Assembly: GCA_024692685.1 (NCBI GenBank)
Contig: JAILMJ010000010.1
Location: 43,181 to 107,180, forward strand
Length of the DNA: 64,000 nucleotides
Reading direction: 5' to 3'
From: Clostridia bacterium
Lineage (GTDB): Bacteria; Bacillota; Clostridia; Oscillospirales; Acutalibacteraceae
Shown here: in pieces, positions 36,054-44,548 of the stretch
Position numbering within the stretch: the stretch's first letter is position 1
Layout: every line of letters begins with the position of its first letter
Translations under genes and position numbers: made by a program
The notes under the pieces: generated by a model
What the model was told of the DNA's origin: nothing
Seen by the model: the letters and a program-made list of their open reading frames with translations, nothing else
Database searches by the model: none

Positions 36054-36917
36054 ATGAAAGGTATTTTTACCGCTCTTCTGACTCCGTTTAACAGCGATTA
36101 TTCCATCAATGAAAAAGCTCTCGCGGAGCTTGTCAGATTCAATATTGACAGCAGTATAAACGGGTTTTATGTCGGCGGCAGCACCGGCGAATGTATGCTC
36201 ATGGACGCTGAAGAGAGAAAGACTGTCTTCAGAACGGTTGCTTCTGCCTGCGACAGGGCGGTGGATATGATAGCTCATGTGGGTTCAATTTCAACAGATG
36301 AAGCAATTGAACTGGGCATTGAAGCGAAAAAACTCGGATATGACGCAATATCCGCGGTGGCTCCGTTTTATTATGGTTTTTCCGCCGAAGCGATAAAAAA
36401 ATACTACTATGATATAGCCGAAGCGGTTGATATGCCGCTTTTCATCTATAACTTTCCCGCAGGCAACGGCTTCGGTCTTACTGCGGATATGGCTTGCGAA
36501 ATGTTTTCAAAAGAGAAAAGACTTGCCGGTATAAAGCATACCTCAAACGACCTCTTTGCCCTTAAACAGTTCAAGCAGAGAATTGACGGTGTTACGGTCT
36601 TTAACGGTTATGATGAAATTTGCCTTGCGGGGCTGTCAATGGGGGCGGACGGTGCCATAGGCAGCACATATAATTTTATGGGGAAAAAATTTGCGGAACT
36701 CTATCAGGCGTTCAGAAGCGGAAACCTTGAACTTGCGCAAAGGCTTCAGGATGAAGCGTGCGAAATCATTTCCGTGATGTGCAAATACGGTGTTTTCCAG
36801 TGTGAGAAAGAGATTTTAACCCTTATGGGTATTGACATGGGCCCCTGCCGCAGACCTTTTCTGCCGCTCGTAGAAGAAGGCAGAAAAGCAATGGCCGGAT
36901 TGATTAATTTAATTTGA
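36054..36917 (+). CDS. nanA: N-acetylneuraminate lyase-like class I aldolase (DapA superfamily)
   Basis: Predicted to split sialic acid into N-acetylmannosamine and pyruvate. The carboxylate-binding motif is GGSTGE (NAL form, not the GTTGE of DapA). The catalytic Tyr lies in FIYNFPAGNG and the Schiff-base Lys in AGIKHTSND. 287 residues. AAAGGAAG precedes ATG 36054 by seven bases. No nanE/nanK genes for the following steps are in the window, so the substrate could be a related sugar acid. Followed by a promoter and a structured leader for an MFS transporter. Confidence 0.8.
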   Translation: MKGIFTALLTPFNSDYSINEKALAELVRFNIDSSINGFYVGGSTGECMLMDAEERKTVFRTVASACDRAVDMIAHVGSISTDEAIELGIEAKKLGYDAISAVAPFYYGFSAEAIKKYYYDIAEAVDMPLFIYNFPAGNGFGLTADMACEMFSKEKRLAGIKHTSNDLFALKQFKQRIDGVTVFNGYDEICLAGLSMGADGAIGSTYNFMGKKFAELYQAFRSGNLELAQRLQDEACEIISVMCKYGVFQCEKEILTLMGIDMGPCRRPFLPLVEEGRKAMAGLINLI

Positions 36918-36942
36918 CAAATCAACAATGATGTGATACTAT
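36914..36942 (+). promoter_or_regulatory. Strong predicted sigma-A promoter of the MFS-patatin pair
   Basis: TTGACA (36914-36919, overlapping the nanA stop codon), 17-base spacer, extended -10 TGATACTAT (hexamer 36937-36942). Transcription would start near 36949, at the first base of the leader's outer stem. Confidence 0.82.
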
Positions 36943-36948
36943 TTCGAT

Positions 36949-37067
36949 AGTAGGCGCGTCAGGCCTCCCAAGGTGAAAACGCTTTCGTCAACGTACCTAC
37001 TGATGAGCACTCTGCCTACGCCCAAGGCGGAGTGCTCGATGTATTCACAGAAAAGAAAGTGAGTCCT
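36949..37067 (+). ncRNA. Candidate structured leader RNA (riboswitch-like) of the MFS transporter gene
   Basis: The roughly 119-base leader opens with AGTAGG, which pairs with CCTACT (36996-37001) to close a domain holding CCT/AGG and ACG/CGT mini-hairpins. Next comes a 12-bp hairpin (37005-37016 with 37026-37037, loop 37017-37025). GTAGGC at 36950-36955 can alternatively pair with GCCTAC at 37014-37019, which excludes both stems, as in a switch. There is no U-run, so control would be translational. The 3' arm hides GGCGGAG, a ribosome-site-like sequence before a seven-codon open frame (ATG 37039, stop 37060-37062) that ends five bases before the MFS ATG. I recognise no known riboswitch class. 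Confidence 0.55.
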
Positions 37068-38279
37068 ATGTCCGAAAAGAGCAGAGAAAACAGGATATTA
37101 TTTATTTGCTGGCTCGTTTATGCCGCTGCATATGTTGGCAGGCTGAATTACAGCGCCTCTATAGTCGCCGTAATCAATGACCTGGGTGTCACAAAGGCCG
37201 AGGCGGGACTTGTCAGCTCTTTTTTCTTTTTTGCCTATGGCGTCGGGCAGCTTGTCAACGGAATTCTGACAAGAAAATATAACAGCAGAATTATGGTTTT
37301 CCTTTCCCTGATTGTGTCTTCGCTCATCAATCTTATTATGCCTCTCAGCGGGGATATAACCCTGATGAAATATATTTGGCTTATCAACGGTGCGGTTCAA
37401 TCCGTGCTATGGTGCACTCTTATAAAGACCATATCGGAAAATGTGTCCGAAGAGAATATGCCGAAAGCGGTATTTGTGATGAGTACTCCTACCGCAGCAG
37501 GGACCTTCATTGTTTATGGTATGTCGGCTTTGTTCGTGAAGTTTTTCACCTGGAAAATAACATTTTATACCGCTTCATTTGTGCTTTTCATTTCCGCGAT
37601 GGTATGGTTTACCGTTTACGGAAAATCAAAAAGGCCTGCTGTTGCCGGTTCGGATGACGTTGATATTGCCGTGAGTGAAAAGATTCGCATCACGGGGCCT
37701 ATGCTTATAGTTGTCATAACAATTGCCGTTGCCGGTATTGCAAACGGTTTTATCAAAGACGGTATCAACACTTGGGTTCCCAATGTGCTTTATGAGGAAT
37801 TCGGAGTATCGGAATCCCTTTCGATTTTCCTCACGCTGTTCCTGCCGCTTATTGCTATGGCGGGTGCGGGAATTGTCAAGAAAATACACGAGAAAATCAA
37901 GTCACTTTCAATGCTTGATCTCATCTTCTATATTCTGTCGGCTGTAATGTGCGGCGCGGTTCTGCTTGCTCTCAGATTAAAAGCCGTTGTGTTCATTATG
38001 GCGGCGTTTATTGCCGTTGCCTGTCTTATGGCTATGGTCAATAATGTTATCACAAGCATATTTGCTCTCGAAAACAGGAAGCATCTTAATTCCGGCTTTT
38101 CCGCAGGGCTTTTGAATACTTTTTGTTATGTCGGGAGCACAATCACGTCCTACTCTCTCGGAGCGGTTTCGCAGGCCAGAGGCTGGAATTCTGCCTTTTT
38201 GATTATGGTAGCGGTCAGCGCGGTTGCCGCTGTTTCATCTGCTCTTGGTTCATACTTTGAAAGGAAATTGAAAATATGA
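37068..38279 (+). CDS. MFS transporter, resembling organophosphate:phosphate antiporters
   Basis: 403 residues, twelve predicted helices. The N-terminal YVGRLNYSASIVAV and AEAGLVSSFFFFAYGVGQLVNG recall the GlpT/UhpT (OPA) branch, which exchanges sugar phosphates for phosphate, but other MFS substrates are possible. ATG 37068 has only a weak site (AAAGTGAG), and the GTG at 37032 lies inside the leader hairpin, so it is rejected. It overlaps the patatin gene by four bases (ATGA). Expression is probably controlled by the structured leader just upstream. Confidence 0.75.
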   Translation: MSEKSRENRILFICWLVYAAAYVGRLNYSASIVAVINDLGVTKAEAGLVSSFFFFAYGVGQLVNGILTRKYNSRIMVFLSLIVSSLINLIMPLSGDITLMKYIWLINGAVQSVLWCTLIKTISENVSEENMPKAVFVMSTPTAAGTFIVYGMSALFVKFFTWKITFYTASFVLFISAMVWFTVYGKSKRPAVAGSDDVDIAVSEKIRITGPMLIVVITIAVAGIANGFIKDGINTWVPNVLYEEFGVSESLSIFLTLFLPLIAMAGAGIVKKIHEKIKSLSMLDLIFYILSAVMCGAVLLALRLKAVVFIMAAFIAVACLMAMVNNVITSIFALENRKHLNSGFSAGLLNTFCYVGSTITSYSLGAVSQARGWNSAFLIMVAVSAVAAVSSALGSYFERKLKI

Positions 38280-39115
38280 CGGGAATAATCGATGTCGGAG
38301 GCGGAGAACGCGGCGTTTACGGCGCCGGAGTTTTTGACAGATGCCTCGATGACGGTGTCACTTTTGACTGTATAATAGGTGTTTCGGCGGGGAGCGCCAA
38401 CGGAGTAACCTTTGCCGCGGGTCAGAGAAGCAGGACCTTCTCTTTCTACTATGATTATTCATTCCGCAGGGAATATATGAGTCTTTCAAATTACGTAAAG
38501 AACAAATCCTTCGTTGATCTTGACTATATTTATTCGGACCTTTCAAACAGCGGCGGAGAAAATCCTCTTGATTTTGAAGCCATAAAGAAATACAACGGAA
38601 TTATCAATATTACCGCAACCGATGCTAAAAGCGGCAATCCGGTGTATTTCAGTGTTGAGGATATGAAGCAGGATGATTACTCTGTTGTCAAAGCTTCATG
38701 CAGCGTTCCGATAGCCTGTAAACCCGTAAATGTTAACGGCAAATACTATTTCGACGGCGGTGTCGCCGATCCCGTTCCGATTAACAGAGCAATAGAATTA
38801 GGCTGTGACAAAATTGTGGTTATCCTTACAAAACCCGTTGATTACAGAAAGTCCGGCGTACTTGAAAAAAACGCGGGTCTTGCTATGAGAGCGCTGTACG
38901 GCAATGTTGCCGACAGGCTCGAATGCAGAGGCCTTATGTACAATACGGCCGTCAGAAAAGCAGTCAGGATGCAGGAGCAAGGCAGATGCCTCGTGGTTTC
39001 GCCGGATGACTGCTGTAAGGTTACCACTTTCAGGAAAACAAAAAAAGGCATAAAAGAGCTCTATGAAAAGGGTTACAAAGATGCAGGAGAGATAGCGGAT
39101 TTTATCGGCAGATGA
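38276..39115 (+). CDS. Patatin-like phospholipase (YjjU-like)
   Basis: Predicted Ser-Asp lipid acyl hydrolase. Oxyanion-hole glycines DVGGGERGVYGAGV (6-19), nucleophile Ser37 in GVSAGS, and the catalytic Asp in YFDGGVADPVPI complete the dyad. 279 residues, no signal peptide, so cytoplasmic. Its start overlaps the transporter stop (ATGA), so the two are translated together, and the pair may handle a lipid-derived substrate such as glycerophosphodiesters. That link is inference. Confidence 0.86.
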   Translation: MTGIIDVGGGERGVYGAGVFDRCLDDGVTFDCIIGVSAGSANGVTFAAGQRSRTFSFYYDYSFRREYMSLSNYVKNKSFVDLDYIYSDLSNSGGENPLDFEAIKKYNGIINITATDAKSGNPVYFSVEDMKQDDYSVVKASCSVPIACKPVNVNGKYYFDGGVADPVPINRAIELGCDKIVVILTKPVDYRKSGVLEKNAGLAMRALYGNVADRLECRGLMYNTAVRKAVRMQEQGRCLVVSPDDCCKVTTFRKTKKGIKELYEKGYKDAGEIADFIGR

Positions 39116-39159
39116 TTCTGCGCAGCGGTAAAGGTTGTGCTGTCTTTTGTTTAAAATTA

Positions 39160-39188
39160 TTGACTTTTAAATTAATTTATGATAATAT
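39160..39188 (+). promoter_or_regulatory. Predicted promoter of the T-box-valS transcript
   Basis: TTGACT (39160-39165), 17-base A/T-rich spacer, extended -10 TGATAATAT (hexamer 39183-39188). Confidence 0.75.
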
Positions 39189-39194
39189 TTTCGC

Positions 39195-39403
39195 GTTAAA
39201 GGCCTTGACCGGGAGTGCGGCGGTGTTTGGATTTCCAGAGAGCCTGCGTTTGGTGTGAGCAGGTATTCGGAGCCGTTGCTGTAGCCCGTTAGCCGGAAGG
39301 AAGAAAACTTTTCAGTCGTAGAGCCTTCCCGCTTTGCAGCGTTAAAAGCATCAAGCGGCTTCGTTTATCGGAGCAATTTGAGTGGTACCGCGGGTAGTTT
39401 ACT
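39195..39403 (+). promoter_or_regulatory. T-box riboswitch, valine specific
   Basis: Leader that senses uncharged tRNA. Stem I contains the conserved AGAGAG (39239-39244 region) and GGTGTGAGCAGG distal segment. I pair GCGGCGG with CCGTTGC above, and CGGG with CCCG below. The internal loop then presents AGT on the 5' side and TGTAG on the 3' side, so the specifier is GTA (39281-39283, valine). The hallmark T-box AGTGGTACCGCGGG starts at 39381. A terminator hairpin follows. The valine codon agrees with the downstream gene. Confidence 0.93.
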
Positions 39404-39437
39404 CGTCTCATGATTCTCATGAGGCGTTATTTTTTTT
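39404..39437 (+). terminator. T-box-controlled terminator before valS
   Basis: Stem CGTCTCATGA (39404-39413) and TCATGAGGCG (39417-39426), loop TTC, followed by TTATTTTTTTT. It is mutually exclusive with the T-box antiterminator. Confidence 0.92.
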
Positions 39438-39454
39438 ACGAAAGGATTGGTCAA

Positions 39455-42145
39455 ATGGCTAAGGAACTTGCAAAACAGTATGATCCTAAAAATGTTGAGG
39501 ACAGAATATATGATTTCTGGCTCAAGGGAAAATATTTTCATGCCAAACTTGAAGAAGGTAAAAAGACTTATACAATAGTCATTCCGCCGCCGAATATCAC
39601 CGGTCAGCTTCATATGGGGCACGCGCTGGACAATACCCTTCAGGATATTCTTATCCGCTGGAAGAGGATGCAGGGCTATGATACCCTGTGGCTTCCCGGT
39701 ACCGACCACGCCTCCATTGCCACGGAGGCAAAGATTGTTTCAACTCTTAAATCCGAGGGTACTTCCAAGGAGGAACTCGGAAGGGAAAAATTCCTTGAAA
39801 GAGCCTGGGAATGGAAGAAAGAGTACGGCGGCACAATCATTAAACAGCTTAAAAAACTCGGCTCATCCTGCGACTGGGACAGAGAAAGGTTTACCCTCGA
39901 CGAAGGCTGCAGCAAGGCCGTCAGAGAAGTGTTTGTACGCCTATACAACAAGGGGCTGATTTACCGCGGCAACCGTATGGTTAACTGGTGCCCGTACTGC
40001 AATACCTCAATTTCCGACGCGGAAGTTGAGTATGAAGAAAAGGACAGTAATTTCTGGCATCTTCTCTATACGGTTAAGGAAACCGGTGAAAAACTCGAAC
40101 TTGCAACAACCAGACCCGAAACAATGCTCGGCGATACCGCTGTTGCAATCAACCCCGATGATCCCCGCTATGCCCACCTTCACGGCTGCCACGCAATTCT
40201 TCCTCTCCTGAATAAGGAGATTCCCATTGTATGTGATGAGCACGCCGATATGACAAAGGGAACGGGCGTTGTTAAGATTACGCCCGCCCATGACCCTAAC
40301 GACTTTGAGGTCGGTAAGCGCCATAATTTGCCCGTTGTTCGCACTTTCACCTACGACGGTCATCTGACCGGAGCAAAGGAAAAACAGGAAGCGGACGAAT
40401 ATATTGCGAGCGGCAAAGCGGCTGCAGATGAACCTGAGGTTCTCGACTGCGGAAAGTATGCCGGTATGACAACTCTCGAAGCAAGAAAGGCAATTCTTGC
40501 AGACCTTGAGGCAGGAGGATATATCAAGTATATTGAGCCTATCAAGCATGAGGTAGGCACCTGCTACCGTTGTCACACAAGCATTGAGCCTATGGTTTCC
40601 AAGCAGTGGTTTGTAAAAATGAAGCCCCTTGCCGATCCCGCCATTGATGCGGTTGAAAGGAAAGAAACTGTTTTTGTTCCCGAAAGATTTACTAAGAACT
40701 ATCTGAACTGGATGCGCGGCACAAGGGATTGGTGTATTTCCCGTCAGCTCTGGTGGGGCCACAGAATTCCCGCCTGGTACTGTAATGAGTGCGGTGAAAC
40801 CACGGTTTCCCTCAACGATATTGACTGCTGTCCGAAGTGCGCGGGCAAGGTTGAGCAGGATTCCGACACCCTCGATACCTGGTTCTCATCGGCCCTCTGG
40901 CCGTTCTCAACACTCGGATGGCCGGATAAAACCCCTGAACTTGAGCACTATTATCCCACAAATACTCTTGTTACTGGTTATGACATAATCGGATTCTGGG
41001 TCAGCCGTATGATTTTCTCGGCACTCGAATATACAGGCCGGGTGCCCTTTGATACCGTTTTGATTCACGGCCTTGTCAGAGACGCGCTCGGCAGGAAGAT
41101 GTCAAAATCACTGAATAACGGCATTGACCCTCTAAAAATAATCGATGAATACGGTGCCGATGCTCTCAGACTCACTCTTGCCACCGGTAACAGCCCCGGT
41201 AACGATATGAGATTTTCTGATGAAAAAGTCAGTGCGAGCCGTAATTTTGCCAATAAAATCTGGAATGCGGCAAGATTTATACTGATGAACATAGGCGATG
41301 AAGAGGTTGAACTTGACCTGCCCTCCGAACTTGAACTTGAGGATAAATGGGTCGTCAGTCTCTACAACCGCCTTGTCAGGGATGTTACCGAAAACCTGGA
41401 AAAGTTTGAGCTTGGTATGGCCGTTGCAAAACTTTATGATTTTATCTGGGATATTTTCTGCGACTGGTATATTGAACTTGCCAAAATCAGACTTCAGAAA
41501 GGCGGAGAGGACGCTCACAACGCAAAGCGTGTGCTTGTTTATGTAATGAGCAACACCCTCAAACTCCTTCATCCCTTTATGCCTTTCATCACCGAGGAAA
41601 TCTGGCTCACACTGCCTCACTGCGGCGAATCCATTATGATTTCGTCCTGGCCTGTCTATGACGCTTCTTTCGACTTCTCAAACGAAGAAACCGAGATGGA
41701 AAGAATAATGACCTGCGTCAAGGCAATCAGAAACAGAAGGGCAGAAATGAACGTTGCCCCGTCAAAGAAGGCAAAGGTCTATATAGCCACTGCATATAAG
41801 GACACCTTTGAGAAAGCCGTTGTGTTTATGCAGAGATTGGCCGGTGCTTCCGAAGTTGCGGTTGCCGACTCGTTTGATATTGAAGGCGCAGTTTCGGTTG
41901 TCACCGCAGACGCCAAGGTTTATATTCCCATGGGCGAACTCGTTGATTTTGAAGCTGAAAGGGCAAGGCTCACCAAAGAACTTGAAGCGGTTCAGAAGGA
42001 TCTTGATTTTGCAAACAGCAAACTTTCAAATGATAACTTTGTCTCCAAGGCGCCCGCAAATGTTGTTCAGGCGCAGAGAGACGCCGCCGCAAGATGCGCG
42101 GAAAAAATAGCCATGCTCAAGGAGAGCATTGAAAAACTCGGCTGA
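39455..42145 (+). CDS. valS: Valyl-tRNA synthetase
   Basis: Class I synthetase charging tRNA-Val. The HIGH motif is PPPNITGQLHMGHAL; KMSKS is present as GRKMSKSLNNGIDP. The editing domain lies between (TTRPETMLGDTAVAI), with a zinc-type Cys cluster WYCNECGET..CCPKC. A C-terminal coiled coil (LVDFEAERARLTKELEAVQKDL) is typical of ValRS. The true start is ATG 39455 with AAAGGA eight bases upstream, giving 896 residues. An in-frame ATG at 39410 lies inside the terminator stem and is rejected. Regulated by the valine T-box. Confidence 0.98.
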   Translation: MAKELAKQYDPKNVEDRIYDFWLKGKYFHAKLEEGKKTYTIVIPPPNITGQLHMGHALDNTLQDILIRWKRMQGYDTLWLPGTDHASIATEAKIVSTLKSEGTSKEELGREKFLERAWEWKKEYGGTIIKQLKKLGSSCDWDRERFTLDEGCSKAVREVFVRLYNKGLIYRGNRMVNWCPYCNTSISDAEVEYEEKDSNFWHLLYTVKETGEKLELATTRPETMLGDTAVAINPDDPRYAHLHGCHAILPLLNKEIPIVCDEHADMTKGTGVVKITPAHDPNDFEVGKRHNLPVVRTFTYDGHLTGAKEKQEADEYIASGKAAADEPEVLDCGKYAGMTTLEARKAILADLEAGGYIKYIEPIKHEVGTCYRCHTSIEPMVSKQWFVKMKPLADPAIDAVERKETVFVPERFTKNYLNWMRGTRDWCISRQLWWGHRIPAWYCNECGETTVSLNDIDCCPKCAGKVEQDSDTLDTWFSSALWPFSTLGWPDKTPELEHYYPTNTLVTGYDIIGFWVSRMIFSALEYTGRVPFDTVLIHGLVRDALGRKMSKSLNNGIDPLKIIDEYGADALRLTLATGNSPGNDMRFSDEKVSASRNFANKIWNAARFILMNIGDEEVELDLPSELELEDKWVVSLYNRLVRDVTENLEKFELGMAVAKLYDFIWDIFCDWYIELAKIRLQKGGEDAHNAKRVLVYVMSNTLKLLHPFMPFITEEIWLTLPHCGESIMISSWPVYDASFDFSNEETEMERIMTCVKAIRNRRAEMNVAPSKKAKVYIATAYKDTFEKAVVFMQRLAGASEVAVADSFDIEGAVSVVTADAKVYIPMGELVDFEAERARLTKELEAVQKDLDFANSKLSNDNFVSKAPANVVQAQRDAAARCAEKIAMLKESIEKLG

Positions 42146-42163
42146 ACGCCGCATTGATTAAAG

Positions 42164-42189
42164 AAAGCCCGGTTTATCCGGGCTTTTTA
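42164..42189 (+). terminator. Hairpin terminator between valS and folC
   Basis: Stem AAAGCCCGG/CCGGGCTTT with a five-base loop and a TTTTTAAA tail. It may be leaky, since folC follows after about ten bases without a clear promoter. Confidence 0.75.
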
Positions 42190-42200
42190 AACGGAGAAAT

Positions 42201-43475
42201 ATGACATACAAACAAGCTGTGGATTATATTCATTCACTTGAAAAATTCGGCATAAAGCCCGGGCTTGACAGGATAAGAACACTCTGTGAAGCTCTGGGTA
42301 ATCCCCAAGATGATCTCAGATTTATTCATATCGCCGGTACCAACGGCAAGGGCTCCACATCGACTTTCTGTTCTGAGATTCTTGTCAAAGCCGGCTTCAA
42401 GACCGGTCTTTTCACGTCTCCGTACGTGACCGATTTCAGAGAAAGAATATGCCTGAACGGCGAAATGATTCCTGAAAATGACCTTGCCCGTTATACCGGA
42501 GAAGTGAAGGACGCAATAGAAAAAACAGGCCTGCTGATTACGGAATTTGAAGCAATTACTGCGGTTGCCTTTCTGTATTTCAGCGCCGTTAAATGCGATA
42601 TTGCAGTGCTGGAAGTCGGTCTCGGCGGGAGGTTTGATGCAACAAACATAATCAAGCCTCCGCTTGTTGCGGGAATAGTCAGCATTTCCCTTGACCATAT
42701 GAATGTTCTCGGTAATACAGTAAGCGAAATCGCCTTTGAAAAATGCGGAATCATAAAGCCCGGTTCGAAGGTTGTCTCATATCCCATGCAGACGGATGAA
42801 GCATACGGAGTAATTGCCGCCCAAAGCGAAAAGAACGGTTGCCGTTTGATTGTTCCCGATATACGCAGTCTTAGTATAGATGAGATTAATTCATCTTTCT
42901 CCCGTTTTACTTACAAGGGTGAGGAGTACAGGATAAATCTTCCCGGTGAACACATGATTTATAATGCCGTTACCGCTGTCGAGATTATCGGCGCTCTCGG
43001 TGAAAAAATAAAAGAAGACTCTGTCCGCGAAGGGCTGGCTTCAACCGCTATGCCTGCAAGGATGGAAAAAATATCGGAAAATCCCGATATCATAATTGAC
43101 GGCGGTCACAACGCCGCCTGCGCCGTTGCTCTTAAACGCTGTCTGGACGGAAACTACCGCGGCAGGGATATTATTATGGTCTCATCGATAATGGAGGATA
43201 AGGACTACAACACATATCTCAAAACGGTTGCTCCCGCCGCGAAGATTTTTATTGCGACAAAGGCGAATATCAGCAGAGCGCTTAGCAGCGATAAACTGTG
43301 CAGAGCGGCAGAAAAGTTTTGCGGTAAATGCTTTGATGTTCCTTCACCTTCGGTTGCTGTGAAAAAAGCTCTTTCCCTTGCGGGCAAAGAGGATGTTATA
43401 GTCATTTGCGGCTCTTTCTATCTCGCCGGAGATATCAGAGCAGAGCTTACAGAAAGAGGTGAAAAAAATGATTAA
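42201..43475 (+). CDS. folC: Folylpolyglutamate synthase / dihydrofolate synthase
   Basis: Adds glutamates to folates and may make dihydrofolate from dihydropteroate. The Mur-ligase-like ATP loop is IAGTNGKGSTSTFC (about residues 46-59). The folate-family segments TSPYVTDFRERI, VGLGGRFDATN, ISLDHMNVLG and DGGHNAACAVAL are intact. 424 residues, normal. valS-folC is a common Firmicutes order. The last eight bases overlap the DapA-family gene. Confidence 0.95.
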   Translation: MTYKQAVDYIHSLEKFGIKPGLDRIRTLCEALGNPQDDLRFIHIAGTNGKGSTSTFCSEILVKAGFKTGLFTSPYVTDFRERICLNGEMIPENDLARYTGEVKDAIEKTGLLITEFEAITAVAFLYFSAVKCDIAVLEVGLGGRFDATNIIKPPLVAGIVSISLDHMNVLGNTVSEIAFEKCGIIKPGSKVVSYPMQTDEAYGVIAAQSEKNGCRLIVPDIRSLSIDEINSSFSRFTYKGEEYRINLPGEHMIYNAVTAVEIIGALGEKIKEDSVREGLASTAMPARMEKISENPDIIIDGGHNAACAVALKRCLDGNYRGRDIIMVSSIMEDKDYNTYLKTVAPAAKIFIATKANISRALSSDKLCRAAEKFCGKCFDVPSPSVAVKKALSLAGKEDVIVICGSFYLAGDIRAELTERGEKND

Positions 43476-44391
43476 AGACATAAAAAGCGGTGTCTATCCG
43501 ACTATGTTAACTCCGTTTACCGAGGATAAAAAGATTGATTACGACGCCGTTTTAAGACTTTTGCAGTGGTATGCGGAGAAAAAAGTTGACGGCGTTTTTG
43601 CAATCTGTCAGTCGAGCGAAATTTTTTATCTTTCTTTTGAAGAAAGATTGGAACTGCTGAAATTTGTAATGAAAAACCTGCCTGACGGTATTGATGTAGT
43701 CGCTTCGGGTCATACAGCCGATTCAGTCGACAGACAGATTTACGAAGCGAGCGCATTTATTGAAACCGGCATCGACGCCTATGTTTTCATTTCCAACAGA
43801 TTTGCCGCGGAAACCGATGACGACACTGTGTTTTTGAGGAACTATGAAAAAGCGGTGAAGAGTATACCCGAAACAGGGCTCGGAATTTACGAGTGCCCCT
43901 ATCCGTACAAACGGATTATGATGCCGGACACTCTGAAAAAATGCTGTGAGATAAGCAACCTGAAATTCATCAAGGATACCTGCTGCGATATAGACCTGAT
44001 TAAGAAAAAACTTGAAGCGACAAAGGGGACCGGGCTGAAAATCTTCAATGCAAACGCCGCAACTCTCTATGAGTCGTTAATTGCGGGATGCGCGGGCTAT
44101 TCCGGAGTTATGGCGAATTTCCATCCCGAGTTTTATTCCTGTTTGTGTAAAAACTATCTTACCGAGCCTGAAAAGGCGGAGCAGCTTGCGAACTGTCTCT
44201 CGCTGATGTCAACAATCGAGTTGCAGCAGTATCCTGTCAATGCCAAATATCATCTTAACCTCATCGGCTGTGAAATGACATCCGTTTGCAGGGTTAGGGA
44301 TAATTCTACATTTACGCAAGGCAATATGAAAGAAATCAAAGCCATGGTTGAGGTTGAAAAAATGATTAAAAATCGGTTCGGTATAGATTGA
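43468..44391 (+). CDS. Divergent DapA-superfamily (class I aldolase) protein, substrate unknown
   Basis: 307-residue barrel. The catalytic Tyr (GIYECPYPYKR) and Schiff-base Lys (FIKDTCCD) are kept, so pyruvate-type aldolase chemistry is plausible. The usual GTTGE loop reads CQSSEIFYLS, which separates it from both DapA and NanA and from the copy at 36054. ATG 43468 has AAAGAGG eight bases upstream; a GTG at 43459 overlaps that site. It overlaps folC (ATGATTAA). No lysine-pathway genes are nearby, so a catabolic keto-acid role is more likely than lysine synthesis. Confidence 0.72.
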   Translation: MIKDIKSGVYPTMLTPFTEDKKIDYDAVLRLLQWYAEKKVDGVFAICQSSEIFYLSFEERLELLKFVMKNLPDGIDVVASGHTADSVDRQIYEASAFIETGIDAYVFISNRFAAETDDDTVFLRNYEKAVKSIPETGLGIYECPYPYKRIMMPDTLKKCCEISNLKFIKDTCCDIDLIKKKLEATKGTGLKIFNANAATLYESLIAGCAGYSGVMANFHPEFYSCLCKNYLTEPEKAEQLANCLSLMSTIELQQYPVNAKYHLNLIGCEMTSVCRVRDNSTFTQGNMKEIKAMVEVEKMIKNRFGID

Positions 44392-44485
44392 TATATTAAT
44401 TTCAGATTTGATTTTCCATTATGGGAAAATAAGCTGAAAATCAGCGATATTATTGTCCTCTTTTAATAATTTTATACAAATGGCA

Positions 44486-44515
44486 TTGACTATCGATGCA
44501 AATTTATGATAAAAT
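44486..44515 (+). promoter_or_regulatory. Predicted promoter of the SDR-like gene
   Basis: TTGACT (44486-44491), 18-base spacer, TAAAAT (44510-44515). A 7-bp hairpin (ATTTTCC/GGAAAAT, about 44411-44430) lies upstream, without a T-run. Confidence 0.6.
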
Positions 44516-44548
44516 AATAAAAATTTTTGGGTTCACGGAGGTTTTACA

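Noticed and set aside
36937..36952. TACTAT-TTCG-ATAGTA looked like a stable tetraloop hairpin in the leader RNA.
   Set aside because: The left arm is the -10 box of a near-consensus promoter, so it lies upstream of the expected transcript start.
36990..37045. CTGATGAG followed by a hairpin suggested a hammerhead ribozyme core.
   Set aside because: The required GAAA after stem II is missing (GATG is there instead), and no strand order gives a valid cleavage triplet with a stem I.
39410..39454. Upstream in-frame ATG for valS.
   Set aside because: It lies in the T-box terminator stem and has no ribosome site; ATG 39455 has AAAGGA at the right distance.
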